DNA of 31,426 nucleotides from Cochliopodium minus (taxonomy: Eukaryota; Discosea; Himatismenida; Cochliopodiidae). Under the pieces are notes generated by a model. It was not told the origin of the DNA and searched no databases. It saw only the letters and a list, made by a program, of their open reading frames with translations. The DNA is taken from positions 5,498-36,923 of the forward strand of contig JAMYWO010000323.1 in the NCBI GenBank assembly GCA_024220525.1, read 5' to 3'. Numbering within the stretch: position 1 is the stretch's first letter; the number at the start of each line of letters is the position of its first letter. Positions 1 through 12,013 of the stretch are shown here, in pieces. Made by a program: the position numbers and the translations under genes.

Positions 1-102
1 CTTCCTCAAAGGAGAAGTAAAAGAAAAACAACAGGTGGAGATCTTTCACTCACAACATCTCCTTCTCAACAAAAAAAAAGAAAATCAACAAAAAAAAAAT
101 AA
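1..102 (+). CDS. 3' end of an unidentified plus-strand gene
   Basis: The frame open from base 1 ends at a TAA at 100-102 and encodes about 33 residues rich in Lys, Arg, Ser and Thr, with clusters such as RRSKRK and QQKKRKS. This looks like a basic, nuclear-localisation-type C-terminal tail. The rest of the gene lies left of the window, so the product cannot be named. The call rests only on codon-like composition, and the stretch could instead be the end of a retained intron. Confidence 0.4.
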   Translation, partial: LPQRRSKRKTTGGDLSLTTSPSQQKKRKSTKKK

Positions 103-331
103 AAATTGTTTAAATCTTGTTTAATTCCATTGATATCTCAATTGATTTGGATTTATTTTTATACTGATTTTTTTTTTTTTTCATAAGTTTTTTTTGGAAC
201 CGTGTTTTCTAGCCATGATTGGGTTGTATTCAAAAAATAAAAAAAAAGAAAAATATCTTTATAAAAATTTTTGCGCCAAAATAATAATTATAATAAAAAA
301 AAAGGAAAATCTTATTTGAGAAAGAAAAAAT
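103..331 (+). promoter_or_regulatory. Intergenic region and presumed STAG promoter
   Basis: This AT-rich spacer lies between the upstream gene's stop and the STAG start codon. It holds T-runs and A-runs and one conspicuous GC-bearing element, described separately at 268-282. I see no TATA box that stands out from the AT-rich background. Confidence 0.4.
268..282. promoter_or_regulatory. E2F/DP-like site upstream of STAG
   Basis: The sequence TTTTTGCGCCAAAAT ends 50 bases before the STAG ATG. On the other strand it reads TTTTGGCGCAAAAA, which fits the E2F/DP consensus TTTSSCGC (TTTGGCGC). A GCGCC core is rare in this AT-rich window, and the same core recurs upstream of CKS1. That it binds E2F is inferred. 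Confidence 0.55.
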
Positions 332-3300
332 ATGTCTCAAAGACTTTCAGAAAGAAAAAGAAAATCTGTATCAAGATACATGGTAAATAAATTTCAAAAA
401 ATCATGTAATTATTGAATAATTCCTTTTTGAATATAAAAAAAGAAAGAGGATGAGCCAAAAAATAAAAACGATAGTGAAGAGGAATCTATAGAAGGGAAA
501 GATGATGATATAGAAGAATTTACACCTCCCAAAAAGAATACAGTCACCAAAAAAGTAACAAAAAAGACAACAAAAATCAATGATAAAGAGAATTTAAAGA
601 ATAATGCAAAGAAAACACCAAATACAAAGAAAAAAGCAACAAATACAAAACAAACACAAGATTCATCCGAAATATCTGAAGATAATGGTCCTATAAACAA
701 ATTGTACTCAATCATAAAAAGGCAAGATACTTCTTCATTTGCTTCCGTAGTAAGAGAATGGGTAAAATCATACAATAAAAATAAAAATGAGGCAGTATTG
801 GAGCTTGTAAATTTGATAATAAGGGTAAAATACAAAAAAAATTTTTTATTCAGCTAAAATTTGAACCCTTTTTCTTTGCTTTCTCATCAATATAGGCTTC
901 CAACAACATCAAAACAATAAATGTGAAACAATTGGACAAAGAAGATTCAGGAAAAGTGATGAAATATTTGACAAAAGAGAAAGAAAAGGCATTTTCAGTT
1001 GGTGGGATCTATGCTATTACATCAAAAGCAAAAGATATGAAGCATTTCAGTCAAAATTTTGGAGAATTCTGGGATAGATTGATAACAAGTTGCGGAAGGG
1101 AAATAATCTACGATGATTACATGAGTGAGACCCTTATCAGTTGGATACAAGTATTGGGAAGCTCATCCTACAGAGCATTCAGACATACTGCAACATTTGT
1201 GGCATTGCAAATGATTGATTCGATCATTGCACTCTCATCAAAGCAGAGAAACTTGTTGGAATCAGTTGAACGTCAAATTGAATCAAATACTCAACAAAAA
1301 AAGGACAAGAATTTAACAGAAAAGAAGGATCTTTACATCGAAAACATCAAAGCTTTGGAAACAATGATTCAATCCATTTTCAACAGTGTCGTAGTTCATA
1401 GATACAGAGATGTATTTCCTCCAATAAGATCCCAATCAGTGGAGGCAATAGGGAGATGGTGTATCAACTATCCTGCTCATTTCCTAAAGAATGTCTACAC
1501 AAAGTATCTTGGATGGACCCTTTATGATACTGTTGCTGAAGTTCGTCTCTCTTCGTTGAAAGCAGTCAAAAAGATTTATTCAAACGAAGAATTTGTGAAT
1601 CAATTGGATCTTTTCACCCAAAGATTTTCAGATAGAATAGTAGAGATGAGAATGGACAAGGACAATGATGTTTCTGTTGTTGCCATCCAACTTTTGGATC
1701 TTTTGATTTGCAAATACGAAAAGGTAGGAGATGAGGATGTCAAGAAAGTATTGAAATTGGTTCAAGAAGAGGATAGAACCATCCGCCATGCTGTAGCAAA
1801 GTTTATCAACAACTATCTTTTCGATGGAGCTGTTCAAACCAAAAACACAAAGAAAAACAAACAAATGGTTGAAGAAAACTTGAAAACACTCGCAGACTTT
1901 ATTACAGAAACTTTTCAAAACACAGATCCTACCCCTTCTCAATCCCAACCCAGCCATCTCAACGATTTGGACAAAAAGAAAGAAGAAACTGCAGAACTGA
2001 TCGTTGATTCCATTTGGGAACATGCACAATGGTTGGTAGACTGGCCTCATCTTACTTCTTGTTTGTTGGATGAGGAGGATACCGAGTACCAACTCATCTA
2101 TGCCAAAATAATCATCACTTCCATCAAAAGAAGTGTGGGACAGGAAGTGTGTGGAAAATTACTCTCCAATGAAAAGACAATCACTCCTAAACAAAAAACC
2201 ACCAATGAATCTTTGATCTCTGAACATTTCATCAAGGTTCTCCCTGATCTTTTCAACGCTTACAAAGCAGAAAATTTCATAGGAAGTATCGTTGAAATCA
2301 CAAATTACTTGCAGATGGATCTTTTTACCACTCAATCTGCAGAGTCTTCGCATCAACAACTTATTTCCAACCTTTCTCAAATCTACTTGCAGAACCCTCA
2401 TCCTCATACTCTTGAGCTCATCGCTGGTGTTTGGCAAAAGATTTTGGATACCAATTATCCTCAAAATCATGATGCTTATCTTGAATTCACTATTTTGGCT
2501 AAACAACTCTCTGAAAATTTCACTGATATCTTTGACAGAGCTTTAGTAATAAAATATTTTTAAATGTTTTTTTTTAAATTTAAATTTAAATTAAATTAAT
2601 TTTTTTTTTTGAAAAGGAAAACGATGAAAATTTGAAAGATGAAGAAATTAAACAAACACTATTCGTTGCACTGAAAAGGTTAGAATGCTTGTACAAAAGA
2701 ATAAACCTCAAAGACTTTGTGGGATCCAACTTTATCGATCAACTCGACTCCCTTCTCGCAACCAACTTGGAAAAATCAGACTTGGAAACCAATTCCATCA
2801 TTTCCGTCCTCTCATTGTACAAACTCCACATCCTATGGTGGCTTCAAACTACACACCAAAAATCCTCCGCTGACAGAAAAGAGAGAAATAAAGAAAAGGA
2901 AAGAAAGGAAAAGGAATCCCAAAAAAGTTTAAACAACAACCCTTCCTCCAAAAAGTCTCAAAACAAAAAAAACTCCCAAAAAAATTCAAAAGAAGATGAA
3001 GGAAAGAAAGAGATGGAAGATGAAGGAAAGAAAGATGTGGAAGAAGAAAAAGGAGAAGATGAAAAGAAAGACAAGGAAGAAATAGACAAGGAAGATTCCC
3101 AAAAAGATATGAGTAGTGAGGGAAAAAAAAAACTGAAAGAGGAAAAGGAAAAGAAAAGGGATTTGAGAGAACTCATTGCCAACAGAGACAAGTTTGTTAA
3201 GCGTCTCACAGAGTTTCTCAGTTTCAGTGATGACTTTGAATTGAAGGAGAGAATCTTTGAGACAATTAATGACATCTTCATTTTTTTCTCCGTCAAAAAA

Positions 3301-4738
3301 GAAACCAAGTACAGATTGGCTCTTGATGAAGAAACTTCTGAATTGCTCAAAGACTTTGTAAGGCAAACTATGAAGGTAAAATATTTTTTTATTTTTTATT
3401 TTTTACTTTTATTTTTTATTTTTATGGTTTTTTTATTTTTTATTTTTTATTTTTTATTTTTTACTTTTATTTTTTTATTTACTTTTATTTTTTTATTTTT
3501 ATCATTTATTTTTTCATATTGATTTTTTTGATTTAGTTACAAGGAGAAGAAGAGGAAGAAGTTGTATGCAAAGTTTTGTTGACACTGAGTAAATCAATTT
3601 TGTCAGGAGTTTTCCCTTTTTCCTTTTCCGAGTTGGTCCTTCTCAATTACAACAAACATGGCAAAAACTGTTCCAGTTTGATGAAAGCCTTTCTTTCTCA
3701 ACTCAGACAAAACCTCAAAGATCTCAAACAACTCGAATTGGAATACGAATTTATCTTTGATACTTTGAAAGCTCAATTTCTGATTTATCTTTCTTCTCCA
3801 AAGAAAGGTAAAAAAAAATTAATTTTTACTTTATTTTTTTTATTTTTTTATTTTTTTATTTTTTTATTTTTATCATCAGATTTTCATTTTTTTTGTTATA
3901 AAAAATAATAGAGGAAGATGAAAAAGCGTTGAGAGATCTTGCGAACAGTTTGTGCTTTTCTTATGGTGTAAAACCAACAAAAGAGTTGGATAATTCTCTT
4001 TTGAGTTTGGTGAAAAAATCATTCAACTTTTCTTTGGAAAACTTTGAAAAAGGAGGCTACTCTTTCCTTCACCTTGCTTTGTCTCCCTTCACTTCAAGAG
4101 TGAGTTACAGTAGTTCTCTTTTGAAATTGTTCAAACAAATGATGTTGAAAAAAGAAATCGAGCCTCCCACCGACAAGAAAAAAAAAGATTACAAACACTA
4201 CAAGGAATTCATGGATCATTTGGAAAAGCTTTCAAAAAACAAAAAAGTTAGACTTCCTTCCACCAAGAAGCCAAAGAAAACAGTTCCTCCTCTCGAGTTT
4301 GAACCTGCTCAAAGCTCTCAGGCTGTTCAGTTTTCTGCTTCTCAATCTTCCCAAGCCTTCCTTGCTCCTTCCCAGAAGCCTCCAAGAGCGAAAAGAAAAT
4401 TGAGCAATGAAAGTGAAAGCAAAGAAGACGAAAACAAAAAAGATGTTTCGGAAAGCAAAGAAAGAGAAAGCAAGAGTGATGATAGTGGTGAAAACTTTGT
4501 TTTCTCTCAATCTTCTCAGCCTGTCACTAGTTCTCAACCAAACAGAAAGCTCACTTTTGAGTTTAATGCTTCTCAATCTTCTCAAACTGATTATAACCCT
4601 GTAGTGGAGAATGACAAGAATGAGATGGAAGATGAAAAGGAAGATAAGGTAGAGGATGAGGAAGATGGAAGCCCAAACAAAAAGGCAAAGCTTTCTCAAG
4701 AAGAGATCCTTGTCCCTGCTTCTCAAGATGACAACTAA
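332..4738 (+). CDS. Cohesin subunit SA/STAG (Scc3)
   Basis: This is the HEAT-repeat subunit of the cohesin ring, which binds the Scc1/Rad21 kleisin, DNA and the Pds5/Wapl regulators in sister chromatid cohesion. Exons: 332-382, 444-824, 896-2545, 2617-3375, 3537-3807 and 3912-4738. The phases all close and give about 1,312 residues (animal STAGs are ~1,230-1,270). Visible family marks are the STAG-domain stretch SSYRAFRHTATFVALQM (about residues 225-240) and the stromalin conserved domain starting with HRYRDVFPPIRSQ (near residue 311), followed by GRWCINYP. Residues ~100-125 match the region in which the family reads like SVVDDWIESY. Oddities are a Lys/Glu/Asp-rich insert (2870-3160) and a C-terminal tail with repeated SQSSQ motifs and an NKKAKL basic cluster. 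The start was chosen as the first in-frame ATG, 50 bases after the E2F-like site. Introns are T-rich. Confidence 0.93.
4290..4735 (+). repeat. Degenerate SQ/SQSSQ peptide repeats in the STAG tail
   Basis: The last ~150 residues of the STAG protein repeat AQSSQ, ASQSSQ, FSQSSQ, ASQSSQ and PASQ, separated by acidic or Lys-rich segments. Two copies sit in a similar F-N/S-A-S-Q-S-S-Q frame. SQ clusters are typical substrates of ATM/ATR-type kinases; that role here is inference. Confidence 0.55.
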
Positions 4739-4928
4739 TCTTTCAATTTCTTATTTCCTTTTTGATGATTTATTTCACAAAAATCGAATTAAAACAAAAT
4801 TTAAATTTTTTTGTAAAAACAATCATTATCAAAACATTATTGCTTCTATCATAAACTTCCAGTTTATTTCTTTTCTTGAATATAACAAGAATCTTTCAAA
4901 TCACTGAAAAATAAAAAAAATTGAAGGG

Positions 4929-7900
4929 ATGAAATTTTATTTAGTATCAACTGATAGTGGTACCCCTATTTATTATGATCATAAAGATGGTTCTATGTTG
5001 ACTCTTCCAATGGTATTTTTCATTTTTTGGTTCTATAAAAAAATTTTTAACAATATTTTTATTTTTAAAGGCCACAATGCAAAATGTTTTTGATGCTAAT
5101 TTTAATGAACCATTATTTTCGATGAAATGTGGAAAAATAATGATTGTTATGAAGAAGGTTTTGAAATTTATTTAATTGATTAGATATAAATTAAGGAATT
5201 CTCAATTTTACAAATGAATTGAAATTATCAAATATCATAATGTTATAATTTGAATAAAAAGATTAATATATAGTGGAATGAAGACCTTATAAAAATTATA
5301 GTATAAATAGAAAAAAAAAAACTAATAATAATTTAAATTATCAATATATTAATTTTGGATGTAATATTGAAAATTGATTTAAAATTTTTTTCAAAAAAAA
5401 AAAAAGATCAAATGGCTCGAAAATAAAGAAAGTGATGACTCACATTTGGCTCTGTGTGTTGTGAGTGACAACGAAGAGACAGAAAATTTCTTAGAGAAGC
5501 AACTAGAATTTGTCTTTAAACTTTTCAAACTCGTATTCGGAGATACAACCAATTTTCATTCTTTGGGTAAATTATTTTCTAATTTATTTTTTATTTTCTA
5601 ATTTTCTTTTTCTTTCTTTTTTTATTTTATTTTATTTTTTTTATTATTTTTTTTTTAGGAATGGCAAAGAACAAAAAGTTGATGCAACGTTTGCTAGACA
5701 TGCTTTCTCATTTCTGTAAAAAAGACCAATCCTTTTTGGTAAGAGCCATTGAAAAAATAGAAATACCTGACAGAACACGAAAAGGTGTAGAAAAGGAGGT
5801 AATCAAAATTTTTTCTAAATTTTTATTTTTCTATTTTTTTATTTTTTTTATATTTTTTTTTTCTATTTTTTGATTTTTTTTATTTTTTTTTTATTTTTTT
5901 TATTTTTTTATTTTTATTTTTCTATTTTTTTTATTTTTGATTTAAATTTAGTTGACAAAAGTGTTGAGAAAACTCCCCAATTCATCACATGCTTTGATAT
6001 TTGTGAATAACAAGCTATTGGCACAAACTCAAAAGTCCACCGCTCCCAATCTTCATCCTGTTGACATTTTTTTGCTTTTAATTTTCAACAATGCTCATTA
6101 CCATCCTTTTGGTTAAAAAAATTTTAAATTTTTATTTCAAAAAATTATAAAATTTAATTCTCTTTTTTTATTTTTTATTTTTTCTTTTAATTTTTTATTT
6201 TATATTTTTATTTATTTTTTATTTGTTGTTTTTTAATTTATTTTATTTTTTATTATTTTTATTTTTTTTTTGTTTATTCATTTTTATTCATTTTTTATTT
6301 AGAAAGGGAAGTGGAAAATTCGATAAATTCGATGCCTGTAACAAAATATTATTCAGAAACAATTCCTCAGGGTGAAACAGAGCTTATCCCATCTGAAACT
6401 CTCAACCCTTCTCAAAATCAACCCGTTGAAAACAGTAAAACTCCTTTTTTCAAAATTTAAAGAAAATAATGAAAGAATATTTTACTAATATATTTTTAAA
6501 TAATTTCAAATTTATATTTTTAAATAATCACAAATTTATATTTTAAATGATTATAATTAGGAATTATTTTTTTAAAAATAAATTAAAATTATTTTAATTA
6601 CATATTTTAAAAATTTCAAAATATATTTTATTAAATCTATTTTTAAATTTAAAATTTTTTTAAACTACTATATTTAATTAAATGAAAAAGAAGGAGAAAT
6701 GGGATTTCAACATATGGAAGGAATAGATCCATCCAATTCTGTAAGTGAAACACCTGAATTTAATAATAAAAACGATAACAACCCTCTCAATATTAATAAT
6801 AGTAATAATAATAATAATAATAATGGTAGTAATAATAATGGTAATAATAATGGTAATAATGGTAATAATAATAATAATGTCAATAATGGTATTGATGTTA
6901 AAAATAAAGAAGAAGAAGAAATAGAAGAGAACATGGAGGAAAACATAGAAGAATATTTGGAAAATTCAGAAATGATTTTACATCCTCAGTTGTCTCATTT
7001 AAATGATATTTTACCTTTTTTTTATCGTTACATCAACCATTTTTATCAACTCAAACAAAAATCTCTCCCTCCCCCTCTCTCTGATAACTCTAATAATATT
7101 AGTAATAACAGTAATAATAACAGTAATAGTAATAATAATAACAGTAATAGTAACAATAATGATGAGAAATCAAAAAAGAAACAAAGAAAAACATCCAAAT
7201 TTAAAACATTTGAATGGACTCTTTCTAATTCTTCTTCTTCTTCTCTTGATTCCAAAGAGAATAACTCCCACCCCATTGAAAGAAGTTCCTCTGAATTAAG
7301 AAATTCTTCCTCTGATTCAAAGGTTTGTTTTCAAAAATTTATTAATTTTATGACTTTTATTTTATTTTATTTTAAAATTTTTAATTTTTAATTTTTTTGA
7401 ATTTTTTTCATTTTTATTATTTTTTTTTAATATTATTTTTTTAGATAATAATAAACAAAGAAAAAGTAGAAGAGATAGTGGAAATATTGATGGAGGGATT
7501 TGAAGTGAAGGAAATGGACACGTATAAACAACTCATCTCCAACAATCCCCAACATCCCAAATATCCCAAATCCAAAGGTCTTTCCATGACCGATTTGTTT
7601 GACCATTCTCAACAAGACAGAGAAAAAGATGAAAGTAAAAAAAAAATAATCATAAAATCAATAAATAAAAAATAAATAAAAATAAAATAAATAATAAAAA
7701 ATAAATAAAAATAAAAAATAAAAAATAAAAAATAAAAAATAAAAAATAAAAAATAAAAAATAAAAAATAAAAANAAATTTTTAAATTTTTAAAAGATTTT
7801 TATTTTTTAACTTCAATTTTCAATTTTTATTTTTTAGTATTTTTAATTTCAATTTTTATTTTTTATTTTATTTTTAAACATTTTTTATTTTTTTTTGAAT

Positions 7901-8189
7901 TAAATTTTATTGAAAGATATGAATGATCAAAAAGATAGTAAGGAAATAGAAAAAGGGAAACCAAAACAAGAACAAATTGACATTTCAAACAGCAATGAAG
8001 AAATCCAACTCAAAATTTTGGAGAGCAAAAAAAAGTTAGAAGATCTCAAAAATAGAATCATCCCTTCTTCTCCTCTTTCTCTTCTTTCTTCTTCCGATAA
8101 TAATGGAAATAATAATGATAATAGTGATAAAAATAACGATAATAATAATAATAATAAAAGTAATAAAAATAAAAATAATAACGGAAATG

Positions 8190-8231
<42 letters not shown>

Positions 8232-8767
8232 GTAATAAAAATAAAAATAATAACGGAAATGATAATAATAATAATAATAATAATAATGATAATAATAAAA
8301 ATAATAAAAATAATAATAATAATAATGGAAATGATAATAATAATAATAATAATAATGATAATACTAATCATAATGATAATACTGATAAGAAAATAAAAGA
8401 AGAGAATGAAAATATTGTAAAGAAGAAAATTGATGATAAAAAATTGTTGGAAAAAGAAAACACAAAAGAAAATAAAAAAACAGGAGACAAAATAGGAGAA
8501 GAAAATAATAACAATTTTGGTGTTGTTATATTCAAAGAGAAAGAAGAAAAAGAGGAAAAAGAAAAAGTGGATTCAAAAAAAGAAAACAAATCATCCCCTC
8601 TTTTACAACTTGCTCTTCCAAACCCAATACTTTCCTTTAAAGATCCTAAACTACTTCCCAAAAATGATAAACAACAATTCAACGAGAATAAACTACTTAC
8701 TGAAGAAAATAAAGTAAATATTATTGATAATAATGTCAATAATAATAATAATGAAAATAATAATGAC

Positions 8768-8799
<32 letters not shown>

Positions 8800-11302
8800 C
8801 AATGATAAAAAAATATTAAATAGTGATAAAATAACTTTAAACCCTCCGGAAGAAATATTCCACAATAAAAAAACATCAAAAGGAAATGTGTTTGACAGAT
8901 TATACGAAAACTTGGGAAGAAAAGACTCAAAAAGGAAAGAACTTACTTCTCCCAAGGACAAAAGTAACCCTCACAAAGACGTTAATATTTCTCCTCTCAA
9001 AAACAAAATTATTTCTCCAAAAGACAATACTTTTTCTGCAAAACACAAAGTTTCTCCTCCCAAAGAAAAAATTAATTCCATTAATCCTATCAAATTTAAT
9101 CTTCCAAACAACGATTCTCCCAAAAAGAATACTTCTCCCAAAAAAAGTACTCCCAACAAAGATATTCCCAACAATAATAATCTTCTCTATACAAACAAGC
9201 TAATTAGCAATGATACAAACAAGAATAGTAAAAAAGTAGGAATAACAAACTTACCTAACAAAGATACCTTTTCTTCTACTTTTGAGAATAAGAAGATACT
9301 TATAAATGATGTTTTGAGTATTGATAACAAAAAACACTCCCAAATCTCAGAAGAATCAATTCTCAATCAGCCTGATAAATCTGAGATCAATAAAGACGAT
9401 ATCATTCCCATTCTTTCAAATTCAAAGGATATCTCTAATCCTTCTATTAATCCATCATTTGTGGATAATTCAAAGCAGGAAAATCTTAAGAAATCAATAG
9501 AAAACTCCCTCCATTCTGTTCCTAAAGTAAATCAAATAGTTAACTCTTTATTCAAAGAATCTGATCCTTCTGTAAATCTTCACTCTGTAGACTCTTCTCA
9601 ATCTGATGATTCTACTGAAGATGAAAACTCTTCTAAATCGTCTTCTTTTTCTTCTTATGGTTTGGATGAGTTTAAACAAAAACTTAAAAAAATTTCAAAT
9701 AATATCACTAATTATAATCCAAGGAAAGTAGAAGCAGAGAAAGAAGTGATTTTGAAAAAAGAAATTCCCAACAAAGAAAAAATAGAGAAAAAAGATAAAA
9801 ACAAAAGTGATAAAATCAAAAAAGATTCCAATTTGACCTCCAACAAAAACTCTTTTTATGCTTTTCCTGTTTTCAGCAAAGAAGATCCTAATTTTAACAT
9901 CAAAGAGGTTCCTTCTCAAAAAAAATCTCCAACAAAAGAAGAAAAGGAAAAAGAAACAATGATAAACACTCTCATGTCTTCCCAAAACAATCTTCCTCCT
10001 GGATATTTAAGAGAAAATTCTCCTTCTCCCAAATTGGACTATGGTTCTTATAGTCCTTATTCCTCTAAAAACAATGTTAGTGACCAGAATCATTTCTCAA
10101 AGAGTACCTCAAACGATCATTCTCCAAAAAAACAAAAAGAGAACAATTCAAATGCACATTCACATCTAAATAATTTCACATACGAAGAACCTTCTTCTTT
10201 TGGAAAATCTATAAATTTTGAAATGAATCTTCCACCTCCTCCTAAATTTTCTGGTGTTCCTCTTGATATGAAAGCTCCTTCCTATCTTTATCCTCCTTTT
10301 CCTTTTTACTTTTCTAATGATCCAAACAAACAAGAAAATACCTCAAATGACACCAATGTTCAACAAGATAAATCTCATTCTATGAAAGTGCCTCCACAAA
10401 ACAATAAAGAAAAGAAATCTGATCAAAATGAAAATAATACAAACAATAATGAAAATAATACAAAGAATAATGAAAATAATAATACAAATAATCAATCATT
10501 CTTTGCAGGATATCCTCCTAATTTTATGGTACCTTCTGGAGGGAATATTCAATATGTTTATGCATACCCTCCTGGAGTTCCATACGACATGGTAAACAAG
10601 ATGAGACTTGATTATGAACAATACATTGATTATTTAAGAAAAATAATCCTTGTTAATCAAATGGAAAACATGAACAATGGATACGACAGAGAAAAAAACA
10701 ATCTTTTGCAACTTGAACAACTCAAAACAGTTTACATGCAACAACAAAACGTTTATCAACAAAGAATGGATTCACTCTACAAAGAAAATTTGTCTCTTTC
10801 TGCTTCTAGTAGATTTCTCTCATTAAGAAATTCTTCTATTGGAGAGGATGATTCTGATAATGAAAACTCTGATCTTGGTATTTCACTAAAATATGATAAA
10901 CTCAAAAAGAAACTAAAAAATACAACGATGATGGTTGAATATCTAAAGAAACAAAACGAAAAACTTTTAAGGAAGAATGAATCCCTTTCTGAATCAAATG
11001 ATAGCCAATCTATTCAAAAGCTCTATAACATTTCCAAAATCCCTCGAAATACACATAACAATCATCTTATTTCTTACAATGAAGATGCAAAGAGTATTGT
11101 TCTTTCAAATGACAATTCCCTTGATTTGAAATATAATTCTGAACTGTACAACTTGAAATCTCTTGATAACATAAAGAATGCCAATCATCTGATCTCAAGA
11201 AAGATTGAAGAGTTAAAGAAAACCCCTAATTCTGACAAACTCTCTGTGACTAGAGAAATTTTGGAGTTATTGAAGAAAAATAGATCCACAAAGAAGAATT
11301 AA
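4929..11302 (+). CDS. HPS1-like (BLOC-3) N-terminal longin region fused to Asn-rich, coiled-coil protein
   Basis: Exons: 4929-5012, 5071-5157, 5407-5566, 5659-5798, 5952-6111, 6303-6434, 6691-7322, 7445-7634 and 7917-11302. All phases are consistent to the TGA/TAA end and give about 1,656 residues. Residues 1-~210 resemble human HPS1, the BLOC-3 subunit that with HPS4 acts as a Rab32/38 exchange factor. The shared marks are an MK-x-LV start, a FLE-x-QLEFVFKLFKLVFGD helix, and FVNNKLLAQ followed by LHPVDIFLLLI, matching HPS1's FLLVHSKLLAF ... LRPADLLALIL. The rest is unlike HPS1: several Asn homopolymer tracts, Ser/Lys-rich linker, a Pro/Tyr-rich patch, and a helical coiled-coil segment (about residues 1420-1560). 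The later HPS1 longin domains were not found. Exons 7-9 could be a separate gene, but frame continuity across three introns favours one. The first part is fairly sure; the fusion is less so. Confidence 0.55.
6779..6900 (+). repeat. Asn-codon (AAT)n tract in the HPS1-like gene
   Basis: This is a run of AAT codons interrupted by GGT and AGT, encoding Asn with scattered Gly and Ser. It lies in exon 7, directly after the HPS1-like region. Similar shorter tracts lie at 7090-7160. Confidence 0.8.
7673..7774 (+). repeat. AAAAAT-type tandem repeat in an intron, with one ambiguous base
   Basis: The intron between exons 8 and 9 of the HPS1-like gene contains many copies of a 6-7 base AAAAATA unit. It also holds an 'n' near 7774, so the local assembly may be imperfect. 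This intron is A-rich in its first half and T-rich in its second, unlike most introns here. Confidence 0.7.
8099..8390 (+). repeat. Asn tract with a duplicated ~73-base unit
   Basis: Within the last exon of the HPS1-like gene, a unit reading AGTAATAAAAATAAAAAT followed by AATAACGGAAATGATAAT and a long AAT run appears near 8159 and again near 8231. A partial third copy follows near 8300. The protein is a long poly-Asn stretch with Lys, Gly and Asp interruptions. The pattern points to repeat expansion by segmental copying rather than slippage of AAT alone. Confidence 0.75.
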
Positions 11303-11706
11303 GAATCCTTCTATAGATCTATCTATTTAATTTTTTAATTATATTTGTTTTATTAATTTAAAATAAATTTGTTTTATTTTATTGTATAAATAAATTTGTT
11401 TTTTAATGTTCAATTTTCATTGGTCCAAAGTAAACATTTAATCACATAAAAAATTTTGAGAGCAAAATCAATTGGGTTCATGGCTACCAAACACTAACAA
11501 AAATTAATTCCAATATCTAATTCAAATAAAAGAAAATTAAAGAATGATAATTTGTAAAATCTATCCAAATTGTGGTTCCAACTGAATATATTTTTTCCAA
11601 ATATCAACCAGATTAAAATAANCATTTCTAATTTTTTTAAGGGATGAGAATCAAGGACCTAATGGGTTAACTACCACTTTGAATTAAGTCTATTTTTTTA
11701 ATTAAA

Positions 11707-11748
<42 letters not shown>

Positions 11749-12013
11749 ATCGTTTATATTCTTACTTGTTTATATAACTTATTGGATTTGGTGGGAGGAC
11801 ATGTACCTCATGGGAGATTTAAAATATAAAAGAAAGATGAATAAGTTTAATGCAAAGAAAGAATATCAACACATTGTGACGTTCATTTCAAGAAATGTTC
11901 AAAAAAAAAGGTATTTGAAAAAGGGAACAACTTTGAAAGATATAAACGGTTTGAATGTAGAGTTTTGAACATGTGGGTATGTTACAGTACTTATCCTGAT
12001 AGGTTGAAAATTT
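11303..12013. other. Gene-free stretch after the HPS1-like gene
   Basis: I see no open frame with protein-like composition here. The region holds an 'n' near 11622, a tRNA-like patch on the minus strand at 11641-11690, and a run of about 33 A at 11714-11746 that could be an old retroposon tail or a microsatellite. Confidence 0.6.
11714..11746 (+). repeat. Poly(A) run of about 33 bases
   Basis: This uninterrupted A-run is one of the longest homopolymers in the window. Its orientation is opposite to that expected for the tail of the minus-strand retroelement fragments at 12-14.6 kb, so it is not the tail of that element. Confidence 0.85.

Noticed and set aside
410-835. Minus-strand 141-codon frame rich in Phe and Ser
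   Set aside because: It is antisense to STAG exon 2, which has correct splice phases and family-like sequence.
8036-8396. Long poly-Ile frames on both strands
   Set aside because: They are other-frame readings of the AAT repeat in the Asn tract of the HPS1-like gene.
11714-11746. Poly(A) run taken as the tail of the LINE fragment
   Set aside because: The RT fragment is on the minus strand, so its tail would appear as poly(T) on the plus strand and at the other polarity.
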